From NCBI GenBank assembly GCA_016648135.1, contig JADDOH010005126.1, positions 1 to 64,000 on the forward strand: a stretch of DNA of 64,000 nt, written 5' to 3'. Under the pieces are notes generated by a model. It saw only the letters and a program-made list of their open reading frames with translations, did not search any database and was not told the DNA's origin. Numbering within the stretch: position 1 is the stretch's first letter; the number at the start of each line of letters is the position of its first letter. Both the position numbers and the translations under genes were made by a program. Of this stretch, positions 21,588 through 31,908 are shown piece after piece. Origin of the DNA: Agrypnia vestita (lineage: Eukaryota > Arthropoda > Insecta > Trichoptera > Phryganeidae).

Positions 21588-21629
21588 TTATATAACTCAA
21601 ATAAAACGTTGTGTGTAAATCATTGTATT

Positions 21630-24600
21630 AATCATGAACTTCCACTTTTTAAACGAAACAACGCTTAATTTATTAATGGATAATTATATTTTATCTCTAC
21701 TTAAAGCACCTAAAGCCGGTATGAATTAAAATTAAGTTTCACTTTTTTGTTTAATTAACCATCGCAGTAGAGAGAAAGAGGGAGAATGGCAAATCTGCAG
21801 TACCATAAAATAGGAACCAATCAGATAAGGGATAGAAAATCCCAAAACAATTCCCTGGTCCTCCATGTTGAAGCTGAACGTAGGACTAACAACTTTACCT
21901 TAAAAAAATATTACAATACCTCAAAACATGCCTCGGAAGAACCTTGCCAAGACGCCAAAACTTATCAAGGGCTTTAGAGCCAAATGTTATGATGAGTATG
22001 GGCGTTGCAGTCAATGATAATTCATAAATATTTGATATTAGATTTGGGCACAAGTTGAAAGCAATTTGTGTAAATTAATTATTTTCATGAGTGTGTATTT
22101 CCAGCATAATACATTCTTCATCTTCCTTTCAATTAGACCGTAATGCTCAAGAAACTTCAACTACTGGCAAATGTCGGCTTGGATGATGTTTTCTTCCCTT
22201 TTCCTGTTTCCTTCCTTTAAGGTTCCTTGTAACCTCCTTAGGTCATCAACCATTCCATTCCACCATGCCTGGTAACATGGCCTAAGTTGAGTATCTTCAG
22301 ACCTCTATAGAAATGGCTGTGAAATTTCCCAATGTGCTTTGCTAATGCAGTTTTCCTAACAAACTTTACTGAGGCACCTACTGCAAAAGCATATCGCATG
22401 TTTAAAGACAAATTGCACTGTAAAAGTTCTTTAAGCGAAAACTAGAAGAGTTAACATAAGGTCTATTGGTTCCAGTGTGTAATTATTCCAGGAATTTTTG
22501 CAAACACTATTCCACCGTTATCAGTCTTTTCTTTTTTTTTGTTTGTTTGCGAAAATAAGTTTTTCGCTGAGATACTACAATTGTGATTTTTCTGTAAAAG
22601 TTTCACAGCGTCGCCAAATGTACTAAAGCAAATAAATCAAATTCTAGATTAAAATTACAAATAACTAAATAAATGGCTGATGTCATTGACAAGCCTTGTT
22701 TTAGACCTTTTCATGACCAAATATCACAGAAATACTGAAGATGAGTAGGACTTGCTGGCTGGTGGAGTGGCATACTGGGAACATTAATGGAAACCCAACC
22801 CCAGAAGTACCCAAGAATGAGATGGGCGTAATATGCTTGAAATGATACAGCGAAGCTACAAATTCCTTTTGAAAGACCATAGCTTAAGGAAGAGAAACCT
22901 AAAAAATAGTTTGCATTCAGCCACGAATGAAAGGCCCCTGAAATTTTACTGGCCAACAAATGCAATTTTAACATACCCAGCTTTTTTTCCAAAGGTGTGC
23001 GACATCGAAAAGTTAACCACATCTTTATCCGAATGTTCAGAAAAATAACTATGATGGATCGAGGCTGTGGTTTCACGCCACTTGCATCGACTAAACCCAA
23101 AAATTAAGAGTTACCACCACTCTTTCGCCGACCGCCGTAGCCTATGCCACGTTACTTATTGTATTCCATAATCCATTATTGTAAATCTTCACATCAATAA
23201 ATCGACCGTTGTAAAATCTTGAACATTTTTTCCATCCTGTATCTCCATCTATCTATCTTGCGCTTTCGCGCTGTCACTCCATAATAGTCAATATTAATAT
23301 TCCTTCAGCTACACATTAATTTGTCCAACAAGAGTATAGTTTTTACGGTTATCTGTAGTCCCAATTTATATCGAACACACCCATTCATCTCACAACACCA
23401 ATAATCCGTTAAAGAACAAATAACTCCTCAACAAGAAATTAATGTTACGCAACATCTATCTTTCACATAACAAAAGCGCATTTTTAGGGCGAATTACATT
23501 GGGCAAGACAGATGTAAACATACAATGAAGGGGCTGATGTTTGACGAAAACCATCCCCATAGAAGATCACCAACTACGTACATAGATGGTCGGATCTGGT
23601 AAAGTCTGCAACCAATGCGTCACTTCAAGAAGCCATCAAAAATACTTACTGTAGATTGAAACACATGAAACCTCGAATAGTTTTGACTTTGGTATCATCT
23701 TTTTCTGTAACCACGATTGCTTTGCAAGAACAAATAATCTATAAAGTAACAAAAATGAGTTGCGTAACGAGGTACACCACAATTCGTTATTCGATCATTA
23801 TAAACTTTTCGTCTTTCCTTTTAACAATGTCTTCAAGACTTTGGGTGGTTTGGATATGGTTTGGAGCAGTTTTTTTTTCGGGTCACCACCGTCATATGAC
23901 GGAAAAGCTCCAAAGGCGTAGAATATTTTATGATTTATTATCTCTATAAAACAAGTACAAAATATACATGAGTATGATTATACAGACAATGATAGATACT
24001 CTAAGGGCCATAGCCTCCGGCCACGCGCTGGAGGTCCACGACGGACTGACATGCTCGCCTAGGGTGTGTGCCTCTTTTTATATGATCTACGAACAGAGGA
24101 GTCTTCTGTGTGAGTGTGAAAAATTCATCCGAAATGCTGATGGTGCAATGACTTGCCGGTCGCGCGGGTCTTACTCGTGCCTCTACTTGCTTATGTGGCA
24201 TTCCTTGCCACTGTGTGCATATGTAGCCTAGATTGGTGGTTTTCTTCATTGTAGTATGAATTCCACAAGACAAATGATTTGATGATGGTATAAAGGCTTT
24301 GGAAGCCAGGAGGGTGAGGGTGGTATAAATGTATAATAATTGCGGTCGTTTCCCCATACATTCCTGGACCGGCGCTTTACCTTCGTGCAACAATACAAAT
24401 GTCGAGTTTCAGGGTTCTTCCTGCCCCCATAACTTGAACATTATTAAGCGGCAGGCTTCTAATTTCCATTCAACGGTGGGGTTAATGAATAAAATAATTA
24501 ATGAGGTCCACTTTAATACGGTCGACCTGTCTCGCATGTTATCTAATGATATTTTGGTCCTAATTTAACCCAGCAACGTTCTAAATAGCGAAATGTGAGC

Positions 24601-24715
24601 TAATCAGCATAAAGAGAATCGATTAGGTCTTTATTTGAACAAAACATTTAATCCCTTAATTTATTAAGATGTATTCTTGCTTTTAAATATTCTATAGCAT
24701 GTTCTATTTAACAAT
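21630..24715. other. Mostly unique DNA, no recognised gene
   Basis: 22130-22330, read on the minus strand, faintly recalls a LINE C-terminus (NLGHVTRHGGMEWLM) but is too decayed to call. The open frames at 22711-23100 (minus) and 24001-24393 (minus) show no known motif, signal peptide or membrane pattern I trust. 24000-24180 is GC-richer. Confidence 0.3.
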
Positions 24716-24716
24716 A

Positions 24717-25253
24717 TTGTAGGATGAGAGAGAATTGCACGTAATTAATCGATTTATATACCTTTTAAACTTAAATGGGAAGAGAGTAGAAGGTTCCAGG
24801 ATGGTCTACGTGAATCTGGAATTGACTAGGTTTTTCTCATAAACTCTGGAAAAATCGAGAAAGCGACATTACCTTTAAAAAGTGATCGACCGGCTACTGC
24901 GCAATCAGTATATCATAGTTAGTTGACAGCGATAAGACAACACACAAAGCGTATTCTAGCGATAGTTAATCGAGAAAGTACATACCGACAAGCGAGAAGT
25001 TTTCTAGCGCGAACCTGAGCGATTTAAATAACGTGTATCAGAATATGAGAGACAAATTATTCAAGAGTGATAATAAGTGCGAATTACTTATTATCACTCT
25101 TGAATGAAATACCTACTCTTGAACCATTTAGTGTGAATTTAAGAATAGTGCTCCGATTAACTTCCTGTCCAGTGACTTTGCGTGATAAATAAATCGGTAA
25201 TTAATTTTACGTGTTTCGTGAATTCATTCACGTATTCAACAAGCAATGTGACA
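24717..25253 (+). mobile_element. LTR of family G, plus orientation
   Basis: Aligns with the reverse complement of 11760-12200 and partly with 41831-42279. Landmarks are TCTGGAATTGACTAGG, GATCGACCGGCTACTG, GCGAGAAGTTTTCTAGCGCG and GATAAATAAATCGG, ending GCAATGTGACA at 25243-25253. The end agrees with the CGTGACA tip expected from TGTCACG starts. The left edge (TGTAGGATGAG at 24717) is tentative and I find no matching target duplication. No coding remnant adjoins it. Confidence 0.6.
25059..25105. repeat. 20-bp perfect hairpin inside the LTR
   Basis: Arms 25059-25078 and 25086-25105 are exact reverse complements around a 7-nt loop GCGAATT. Other LTR copies lack it at this position (12.0 kb reads GATAATTAATGCGAATT), so it probably arose after insertion. 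Confidence 0.85.
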
Positions 25254-25257
25254 TTTG

Positions 25258-25860
25258 TTGGAATTTCAAAGAATTATCCTTTGTTTGCCAATACATTCAT
25301 CTCGACAGCAGCGCATCATCTTTGAGCGCTACTTGCATCTTCGTCGTCTTATCTATCATCACCATCGAATCCTATTATCTAAGGAGTTTCCTTCTTCTTT
25401 GAAGTTTCTGTCCCTTCCTGTCTTCCACTGGACTGGTACCTGATACCCAATGAAGGCCCAATCTATCAAAGTACAACAGTTTTTGGTGTTCAACCCAGAT
25501 TTTTTGGGACGACCGACTGCAGATTTACCAAGAAGACACATATAATTAGTCGTTTCTCCGGAATAGAGTATCCAAGCCATCTTGATTGAAATTTTTCGTA
25601 ATATAAAAAAGAGAGACTTTTTTGCGGGTTCCCTCAATGCGATTGTGTGTTAGGAAAGATTATAACTCGACCAGCAGAATCTCCCGGTGTTTAAATATTA
25701 AATGAACTGAGGTTTATTTAATATTTCATATGTGAAATAGTTAACAATTATATTACACAACATTTTACAGTAGACGGTACAACGGTCGCCGATGGAATGG
25801 CGGTAGTTATATGGTCTTAATCACTATTGCTTTATGCATAGTACTACTTGTCGCCATATT
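25258..25860. other. Unassigned DNA, no gene seen
   Basis: The overlapping frames at 25255-25637 show no family motif. Confidence 0.4.
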
Positions 25861-25865
25861 ATTTC

Positions 25866-25995
25866 TCGATCCCGTAACTCTTTCTGCTTTCTGAGGCAAA
25901 TAAAGGTATAAAAAGTGTCTTCCTGAAGTGTTTCGCAACATTAATTGGGCCTCACGGCCTATTGTAATCTTATTAATTTTTTTTTAAAAACATTG
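25866..25995 (+). mobile_element. SINE family 1, 3' half
   Basis: GTGTTTCGCAACATTAATTG and GGCCTCACGGCCTATTG match the body of the SINE at 2837-3011 (ATTTCGCTTCTGTAATTG, GGCCTCCTGGCCTGTTG). The tail is T/A rich. The tRNA-like head is missing or too diverged to see. Confidence 0.55.
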
Positions 25996-25999
25996 ATAT

Positions 26000-26975
26000 T
26001 ATTTCTCCTACTATAATCTTTGTTTGGTGACCATATTTATAATTAAGTGGGCCTGTAAACCGAATACGATTAAATGGTATTTCTGTCATTATTCAAAAAT
26101 AAACTGTACATCAGCTTTTTTAATTAGTTAAAAAATTTTACGATTGTTTTTTGCTAAAAAAATTTCTCAAACACAATACGCAAAAAAACTTTTTTTATCA
26201 TATGGTTTTTGGAAGCCGTAGTTTACTCATTCAACTTCGATTTTTTGATCACTTCAATGTAAAAGATCCTTAATAAACACGAACATCATAATATCTAGGA
26301 ATCTTTCAGTAACTTTTATCAATTTAAATACTGTCAGGCCCGAATTCAGACTCAATACGAATTAAAGGTTAAAGTACGTCTTAAAAGTGTTATTTTGTAC
26401 CTTAAGCTTTCAATCATGAATTGTTGCTCGACTGTGAATTCGGTCTTGAAGTGCTCGACTGTGAATTCGGTGAAGTCTTTTTTTCGTTTCGTTTCGTTTT
26501 CTTGTGATCCTAGCTTTACTCCCCTGCAGAGGTTTTTCATTTAAAAGGACGTTAATTTAAAAAAAAAACTCTTAAAAGCGTCAAAATGCATTTTAGTAAA
26601 ACTCGCGGATCCTAAGTTTAAGCAATAAAAGTTAAAAAATAAATCCTGTACTAAAAGTTTTTACGCGGAAACCAGTGGCGGCACCTTTAGTAGTGCGCTC
26701 GTGTACTGAACCAACAATTTTAATTAAATTTTTCCCTCTTTTACAATTTTTCATTACTTCTCGGGATTGAATTTTATATTTTAAGCCTAAAAAATATTGA
26801 ATTATTATACCTGTATAGTAGAAACATGGATATTGAGACTAAGAATCTAATAATAACCGATTCTTGCATAGTGAACTAGTTCCCGGTTGTTCGAGCCCTA
26901 CTCCAGATCAAGATCAGGAGATCAAGAAGTTTGTCCTATTGTAATAGCAAAGCATTTTATTTTATTAAGATAAAT
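26000..26975. other. A+T-rich DNA, no gene seen
   Basis: A tRNA-like B-box string GGTTGTTCGAGCCC near 26887 may be a decayed SINE head; no second copy confirms it. Confidence 0.3.
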
Positions 26976-26978
26976 AAC

Positions 26979-27080
26979 AGAAGTCTCACAGCGACGAAAC
27001 TATTTATATAAAAATCATGTATGGAAGTCCTTACATCCTGCATGAGCTGTCTCAAGTGATCACTCTACACAAGAACATTC
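26979..27080 (+). mobile_element. MITE family 1 (copy b, one arm)
   Basis: AGAAGTCTCACAGCGACGAA opens this copy as in the MITE terminal repeat at 31911. ATGGAAGTCCTTACATCC and AAGTGATCACTCTACACAA follow in family order. The second arm is not recognisable. Confidence 0.65.
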
Positions 27081-27360
27081 AAACATTACCAAATGTTCAA
27101 AATCTATTTCTTTATTCGAATGGACTGTACTAGAGACACTGTAGTCCTTCACATGACAAAGTGTACACAGATTTTAGCCGCTGGTAATAAATTTTTAATT
27201 TTTTTATTGATTATTATGTTTCAACAAATATTTAAAAAAATATGTTTGACCGACCAATGGCATATACGGCGACAGCCGATTATAGATGCCAACGGCTGGC
27301 CACGCAGCGGTTACTACCAGCCACAAAACAGTCACCATTGCTGACCACACTCAATACCCT

Positions 27361-27472
27361 TTAAACTTAAATTGGAAGAGAGTAGAAGATTCTAGGATGG
27401 TTCAAACGAATCTGGAATTGACTAGGTTATTCTCATAAACTCTGGAAAAATAGGGAAAGCGACATTACCTTC
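27361..27472 (+). mobile_element. LTR family G fragment (U3 part)
   Basis: Very close to 24768-24882: CTTAAATTGGAAGAGAGTAG, CGAATCTGGAATTGACTAGG and GCGACATTACCTT. Only this segment is present. Confidence 0.75.
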
Positions 27473-27474
27473 AA

Positions 27475-28140
27475 GCAGCAAGCAAATAGCAATGGCCGCG
27501 TGGCGGCCTAGACAGCCATCCGCAGGGCCTAGCAAGCAATCGGCTTTCGTCGATTGCTTAACTGCTAGTTGTAATATTAACTTACTTAAAAAATAAAAAA
27601 AAACTCTTTCATTATCGCTTTTGCTCTCGCTCTCTCTTTCTGTAGAAACGTAGAATAGGCTAGCACTATTAAACGAGAAAATATCACAAAATATTAATGG
27701 AATACCAGTCTCACAACAGAAACTCTGTAATAAACTTCACAATTAAAATTGTGTCCTAAATCCGGCCTTTCACGTAAGTTTTGGGTTTGTTTTGGTATTT
27801 GGTTGAGTGGATTTTTATTTATTGATCCCCTCAGTTCATTCGGCCATTGAAACCATTGAGTTTACACAATTAAGAGGTTAAACTAATATGATTCCGAGTA
27901 TTTCTACTATCGTTTGTTTCTAATTGATTGTATCAGCGTGGCTTCTTGATAAAGTTTTGGGATTCTGAGAAGTTTCGTTCTAGAAACGATAAATGTAGAA
28001 AATCATTTCTCTCTGTAGGTACTTAGACGCCTTAAACTAATAATAAAATAAATACAGTATATAAACGTTACAGAGGTATTACAAAATAATTAATAAGAAC
28101 AGGATTACTTAAATTATTTGAGGAGTTGAACATATTTTAA
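27475..28140. other. Unassigned DNA
   Basis: 27475-27560 contains several short inverted repeats (GGCCGCGTGGCGGCC; CAAGCAATCGGC with GTCGATTGCTT) and is GC-richer. No gene seen. Confidence 0.35.
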
Positions 28141-28149
28141 CAACAATGT

Positions 28150-28337
28150 CCTACTATTATTATTATTATTTTTTTAAATAAAGATGTGAACACGGAATAC
28201 GTGTCATATCAATATTCTTACTATTTTCAAACTAAGCTAAACGCTTGTGCTATGAAAATAGGACTAACTTGCTAGTCTGGAGTGAGGTTCGAACCCGCAA
28301 CCTTTGGATCACGAGGCCAGTGTCCTAACCACAAGAC
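28150..28337 (-). mobile_element. tRNA-derived SINE, family 2, complete with target duplication
   Basis: Minus strand: GTCTTGTGGTTAGGACACTG (A-box region) and GCGGGTTCGAACCTC (B box) form a tRNA-like head. A body with CATAGCACAAGCG and CACGTATTCCGTGTTC follows, then an A/T-rich (AAT)n-type tail. A perfect 9-bp target duplication CAACAATGT flanks it (28141-28149 and 28338-28346). Relatives are at 30462-30615 and 52549-52660. Length is 188 bp. Pol III promoter elements appear intact, so the copy could be transcribed. Confidence 0.9.
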
Positions 28338-28349
28338 CAACAATGTTAG

Positions 28350-28685
28350 TTCTAGTTGTGGAAATAAGCGACTTTGAAGTTTGCATTCTATATTTTAAAG
28401 ATTGCTTACACCAACCGTTACAATGGTTAACTTTCAAGCAATTTTGACCAATTCAGTATTAATTCTTATGAAATTAAATATATTATTATCCTTAAGCATT
28501 TACCGAAGATCAAATCTATTGAATTAAATATCTTAGAAAATATGCCAAAAACAACGTGGAACAAATCATGAGCTTCAGATATTTATGTGTAGAAATCTGT
28601 AGCCATAGCGATCTGTATACCAAAGTCCGAGAGCAAGTTAACAAAGCCTTCACCGTATCAGGATGTCTCAAGAATTAGGTCTGGA
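28350..28685. other. A+T-rich DNA, no gene seen
   Basis: Nothing recognisable. Confidence 0.5.
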
Positions 28686-28689
28686 AAAA

Positions 28690-29450
28690 TAAAAATATTT
28701 ATTTATTTATTTATTCATTCATTTACGCCTAAATAGGCTTTTACATATGTAGGTATATAACAGTTATTTGCAAAAATAATATAAACAGAGAGAAAAACAA
28801 AAAAGAAAGTGTATATAATTTACATTATGGCGGAATGAAGCGCTCTCAGTATCGCGCCCCTATACTGTGACAGGCCAGAACCAAACACGTCAGCTATGTT
28901 TGTATAATTGTTACCTAACCTGTGTATTCTAGGTACTAGCGAGTTGTAGTGAGCATTTGTTCTAGTATTGTCACAGTAAAAAGGCGTCGGCACTCGAGTA
29001 GTTCGACTGGGTACATGGAACATTATTAAGGACAAAATTTCAGGGCTGTGGTAATGCGAGTTTACAATTTTATATAATAAAATCAGATCGGATAAAACTC
29101 TCCTGTCCGATAGTGGCAATAAACCGGTAAAATATAATAAGTTTGTATAGTTAAGATTTTCTATTGGGATATGGAGACGGAAATTTATGTAGCGTAAAAA
29201 TTTATGTTGAATTCTTTCTATTGTATGAACATGAGCATTGTAATAGGGACACCAGATAGATGAGTTGTATTCGATTTGACTTCTAACAAGAGAACAATAA
29301 AGGAGTTTGACCGTTTGAATATTTGTGAAGGAATTACAAGAGCGCAGAACAAAGCCAAGTGTTTTCATAGCCTTGTTTGCTATATTATTGATATGATATG
29401 CATATTGAAAGACAGTTGAAATATACAAGACATGCGTGCAACCTATCATG
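28690..29450 (-). pseudogene. Jockey/CR1-type LINE, 3' copy B (5' truncated)
   Basis: An uninterrupted 209-codon frame (28820-29449) encodes the region after the reverse transcriptase catalytic core. Residues 20-40 include HINNIANKAMKTLGFVLRSC, then VKLLYCSLVRSQIEYNSSIW, RIQHKFLRYI, LSDRRVLSDLILLYKI and HVPSRTTR. It is 5' truncated, so palm motifs and the endonuclease are missing. The 3' tail AAGCCTATTTAGGCGTAAAT and (AAAT)n is at the left edge. Nearly identical to copy A at 16187-16753. The first 20 residues may be chance read-through from flanking DNA, because they only loosely resemble the expected LGV.FD..L.F segment. Confidence 0.85.
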
Positions 29451-29556
29451 ACATAACTTCTTCTTCAAACACAGCAAAATTATTTTGTGGTGAAATTATA
29501 ATTATAATTTATAGAATTAAACTTTGTTTACACCACTTTTTTAATATTGAAAAAAT

Positions 29557-29593
29557 TCAACATGTTTCAAAGCCAACGGCTCCTTCGTCGGGA
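29557..29593 (-). ncRNA. Hammerhead-like motif D (29.56 kb)
   Basis: Minus strand: CCGACGA core (U4 replaced by C), 6-pair hairpin GGAGCC/GGCTTT (two G-U), GAAA, palindromic ACATGT, T at the cleavage position, then GA pairing with TC. The U4 change should abolish or sharply reduce cleavage. Confidence 0.45.
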
Positions 29594-29633
29594 TTATTAT
29601 CTATACTTCGATTTTAAAATTTTATTTTTGTTA

Positions 29634-29670
29634 TCCTGACAAAGAAGCCATTGGTTTCGAAACGTGTTGA
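29634..29670 (+). ncRNA. Hammerhead-like motif D (29.65 kb)
   Basis: CTGACAA core (29636-29642; G8 replaced by A), hairpin GAAGCC/GGTTTC (6 pairs with one G-U), GAAA (29659-29662), ACGTGT, T29668 and GA. Inverted partner of 29557-29593. The G8 change predicts loss of activity. Between them, the two arms keep every core base. Confidence 0.45.
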
Positions 29671-29734
29671 ATTTTTTCAATATTAAAAAAATGATGTAAA
29701 CAAAATTACATTCTATAAATTATTATTATGACAT

Positions 29735-30110
29735 ACACTGTAGAGATGCGGGCTGACACTGTCCGCACCAAAAAACTCCTCAGAACAACTCATATGAACT
29801 GAGATCTGGAAATCACTGGAAATCTCTACGTGACCGTGTCCAAAATGAAGACTTAAGGTAAACTTGAAAAATAGAGGACGTAGCACGATGGAGTAGATCC
29901 AGATGGAGATTCTTGTGGGATCATGTAGCCAGAATGGACAGTGACAGACTTGTGCATATTAGCAGCGAATGAAATCCCCTGTGGACGACGCCTACCGGGA
30001 AGACCACCGAAAAGATGGAGGGATAGGTGGACCTCGTCATCCCAGAAGGAGTAGTTTTCTGTACCACAGTTCAACAGATCTACTAAAAGAAAAAGAAGAA
30101 GTAGAAGAAG
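29735..30110 (+). pseudogene. LINE-R reverse transcriptase C-terminal remnant
   Basis: The plus frame reads RTKKLLRTTHM early, RRLPGRPPKRWRDRW late and SSSQKE before a stop. This matches the conserved endings of many insect LINE proteins (GRP.KRW zinc-knuckle-free tail). Several stops and frameshifts interrupt the middle, where W.RSR.R.F..DHVARMD is split across frames. It ends near a GAAGAAGTAGAAGAAG stretch. Distinct in sequence from LINE-L and LINE-M. Confidence 0.7.
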
Positions 30111-30119
30111 AGAATATGA

Positions 30120-30455
30120 CGAGTTGAATGACTATAGAAACATGAGTTGAATAACTATAAATATATGGCGAGTTGAATAACTATAAAAACAAAACTATAC
30201 AAGTCGAAGCTTGACCGGACAGCTAGTCTTTTCTAAAATAACAATTTTCTTTATAACAGAATGTTAGTTAACTTAGTAAAAACCACTTCCAGATATTAAT
30301 ATATATCTATATTAATATTATTCTACCATATATCTATATACTATGCTTTATAAATACACACTATTGTAAACTATGCCTGTCTCAACACAGATATTTCTAG
30401 TGAGAAAGGCACAGCCCAACCAAAGTTTTATATATGAATTAAATAGAAATAAACA
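30120..30455. other. Simple-sequence-like DNA
   Basis: Contains three near-repeats of GAGTTGAAT(A/G)ACTATA at 30121, 30144 and 30170. No gene seen. Confidence 0.45.
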
Positions 30456-30461
30456 AATAAT

Positions 30462-30615
30462 TAAATGGTGGAAAGGTCGCGGGTTCGAGTCTCACTCCAG
30501 ACTAGCAAGTTATTCCTATTTTCATAGCACAAGCGTTCAGCTTAGTTTGAAAATAGTAAAAATATTAATGTGACACGTATTCCGTGTTCACATTTCTATT
30601 TTTTTTTAATTAATA
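30462..30615 (+). mobile_element. SINE family 2 (5' truncated copy)
   Basis: GCGGGTTCGAGTCTCACTCC (B box), then CTATTTTCATAGCACAAGCG and CACGTATTCCGTGTTCACAT, match 28150-28337 in reverse complement. The A-box part is lost. The tail is T/A rich. Confidence 0.85.
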
Positions 30616-30714
30616 AAAAAATAAAAAAATTAAATAAACAAATAAATGTCTAACCACAAATTCAATGCGTCAAATATTAATAATACAATTTTCATTATTT
30701 AAATAAAACACAAA

Positions 30715-31115
30715 TCACTTTGTTTTCACCACTTTATTAGATTGTACAATCTACATGTTTCGAGAACAATGTTCTCTTGTCATCAATGTCCAAACTTCTA
30801 ATTTTAATTAAAGCATCGGTTGCATTCTATCAAAAAGATTATTGCCCCGAAACATGTTGATTTAATTAAAATATAATTTTGTCTCTGTGAGACATCTATA
30901 ATATATATTGAGTAAAAATTTTATTTTATAAATAATCACTTTTACAAAAATTCACAATAGTTCCTAATTATTTATTCATCTCGTGATTAGTTCCCAACTT
31001 CTAATTTTAATAAAGCATTGCATTGGTTGCATCCTATCGAAGAGATATTTTCCCCCAAAGTATGTTGATTATTTCATTAATAGTGGTTTTATACAGAGCA
31101 TTTTATTTTTAGTAA
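30715..31115. mobile_element. PLE family D terminal repeats, inverted then direct
   Basis: 30715-30790 (minus) and 30800-30880 (plus) form an inverted pair with GAAACATGT(T/A)GA at each inner side. 30985-31085 repeats the second arm: ACTTCTAATTTTAA, GGTTGCAT.CTATC, AAA(C/G)TATGTTGAT. Only the 30.76 kb motif keeps a hammerhead shape. No coding sequence is present. Confidence 0.6.
30751..30788 (-). ncRNA. Hammerhead-like motif D (30.76 kb)
   Basis: Minus strand: TTGATGA core (C3 replaced by T), a perfect 6-pair hairpin GAGAAC/GTTCTC with a 3-nt loop, GAAA, palindromic ACATGT, then A at the cleavage position. Stem II is the best of the D group. Stem I is weak. Confidence 0.45.
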
Positions 31116-31129
31116 TATTCATAACGTCG

Positions 31130-31450
31130 TTTTGCTATTATTGAGGAGGGTATAATTTTAATTTCTTGTATAAGCGTTTGGGAGCAATATTAATAGGTCG
31201 TGTGGGGTAAAGTGCAAAGCCTCGCATGCAACAATAAAGAACGTAACTGGTACAGGGATGCGAGCACGAGAGACGCCGTGAACCGTTTTGTGGCGGGATG
31301 AAGTTCCACTTCATGAATTATGCAGCTAACCTGAAAACCTGAGCCAAGGCCGGCCCAGCTAATATGGCCTTCTCTTCTCCATGCTGGTGAGAAAGTTTAT
31401 ATTAATTGAATAATCATTTTATTTTTATTTTTTATTTCATTTTAAAGTAC
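31130..31450. other. Unique GC-richer patch
   Basis: 31180-31390 is less A+T rich than its surroundings, with no repeat partner or credible frame. Confidence 0.3.
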
Positions 31451-31454
31451 GCTG

Positions 31455-31840
31455 AATGCGGTAGAAAAGAGATGTCGTTATTTAGACATTTGTGTGGAAA
31501 ATTTTTGAACGATAGGGTAGAGAATGAACGAATTAGAAGAGAATATAATGCCGACTGTAGCGTAATAGATATAATAAAGAAAGAGTCACTGAGATGTTTT
31601 GGCCATGTGGAATGGATGATTGAGGAAATGATGGCAAAGAAAATTTATTAGGTGAGTGTCGAAAGTAGCAGAAGGCATCCGCAGAAGACCTGGTCTGATC
31701 AGATAAATAAAATACTGGAGGATGGTCCTGTTAGAAGCATCAATAACAACGAAGCAAAAGTGGTGAGCCAGGACAAAAGAGTATAGCGTTCTGTTTTCTC
31801 TGTCTACTCCATTGAAAAACGACGTGATGGTTAATAAGTT
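31455..31840 (+). pseudogene. LINE-L C-terminal remnant
   Basis: Translates NDRVENERIRREYNADCSVI, KKESLRCFGHVEWM, then after a stop HPQKTWSDQINKILEDGPVR. It closely follows the minus-strand copy at 58471-58830 (KKESLRRFGNVERM, RKTWHDQINQVLEDGPVR). The 3' end GACGTGATGGTTAATAAGTT fits the family tail. The GRP motif is lost. Non-functional. Confidence 0.8.
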
Positions 31841-31908
31841 AGTTTAGTTTGTTGTTCTGAGGACACAATTACAGGATTTTGTCCACAAATGAAAATTATT
31901 AATAAAGG

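Larger units (their letters stand above)
20905..21625. mobile_element. PLE family C remnant flanked by inverted terminal repeats
   Basis: About 180-bp inverted arms (approximately 20905-21092 and 21436-21625) enclose a fragment of PLE endonuclease. The arms share CTTTCTATTTGTC, TTTACAATTAGTTCTAATAT and TTAGGCTTAT(A/G)TAACTCA, each in opposite orientation. Both arms contain a hammerhead-like motif. Inverted terminal repeats ('pLTRs') around a GIY-YIG-encoding core are characteristic of Penelope-like elements. The reverse transcriptase is gone, so the element is non-functional. Confidence 0.8.
29497..29735. mobile_element. PLE family D inverted terminal-repeat pair
   Basis: The arms 29497-29590 and 29635-29735 are inverted copies sharing TTTGTTTACA(C/T)CA, TTTTTTAATATTGAAAAAAT and CATGTTTC.AAGCCAA(C/T)GG. 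Each arm holds one hammerhead-like motif. The sequence matches the PLE terminal region at 43200-43300. No endonuclease or reverse transcriptase lies between the arms. Confidence 0.75.

Noticed and set aside
22711..23100. 129-codon minus-strand frame
   Set aside because: No recognisable domain or signal. The overlapping plus-strand frame is just as plausible, and surrounding sequence shows no splice or start context that I can support.
24001..24393. 130-codon minus-strand frame
   Set aside because: No family resemblance; likely a chance frame across a GC-richer patch.
26870..26960. tRNA-like B box GGTTGTTCGAGCCC
   Set aside because: No credible A box at normal spacing and no second copy; too weak to call a SINE.
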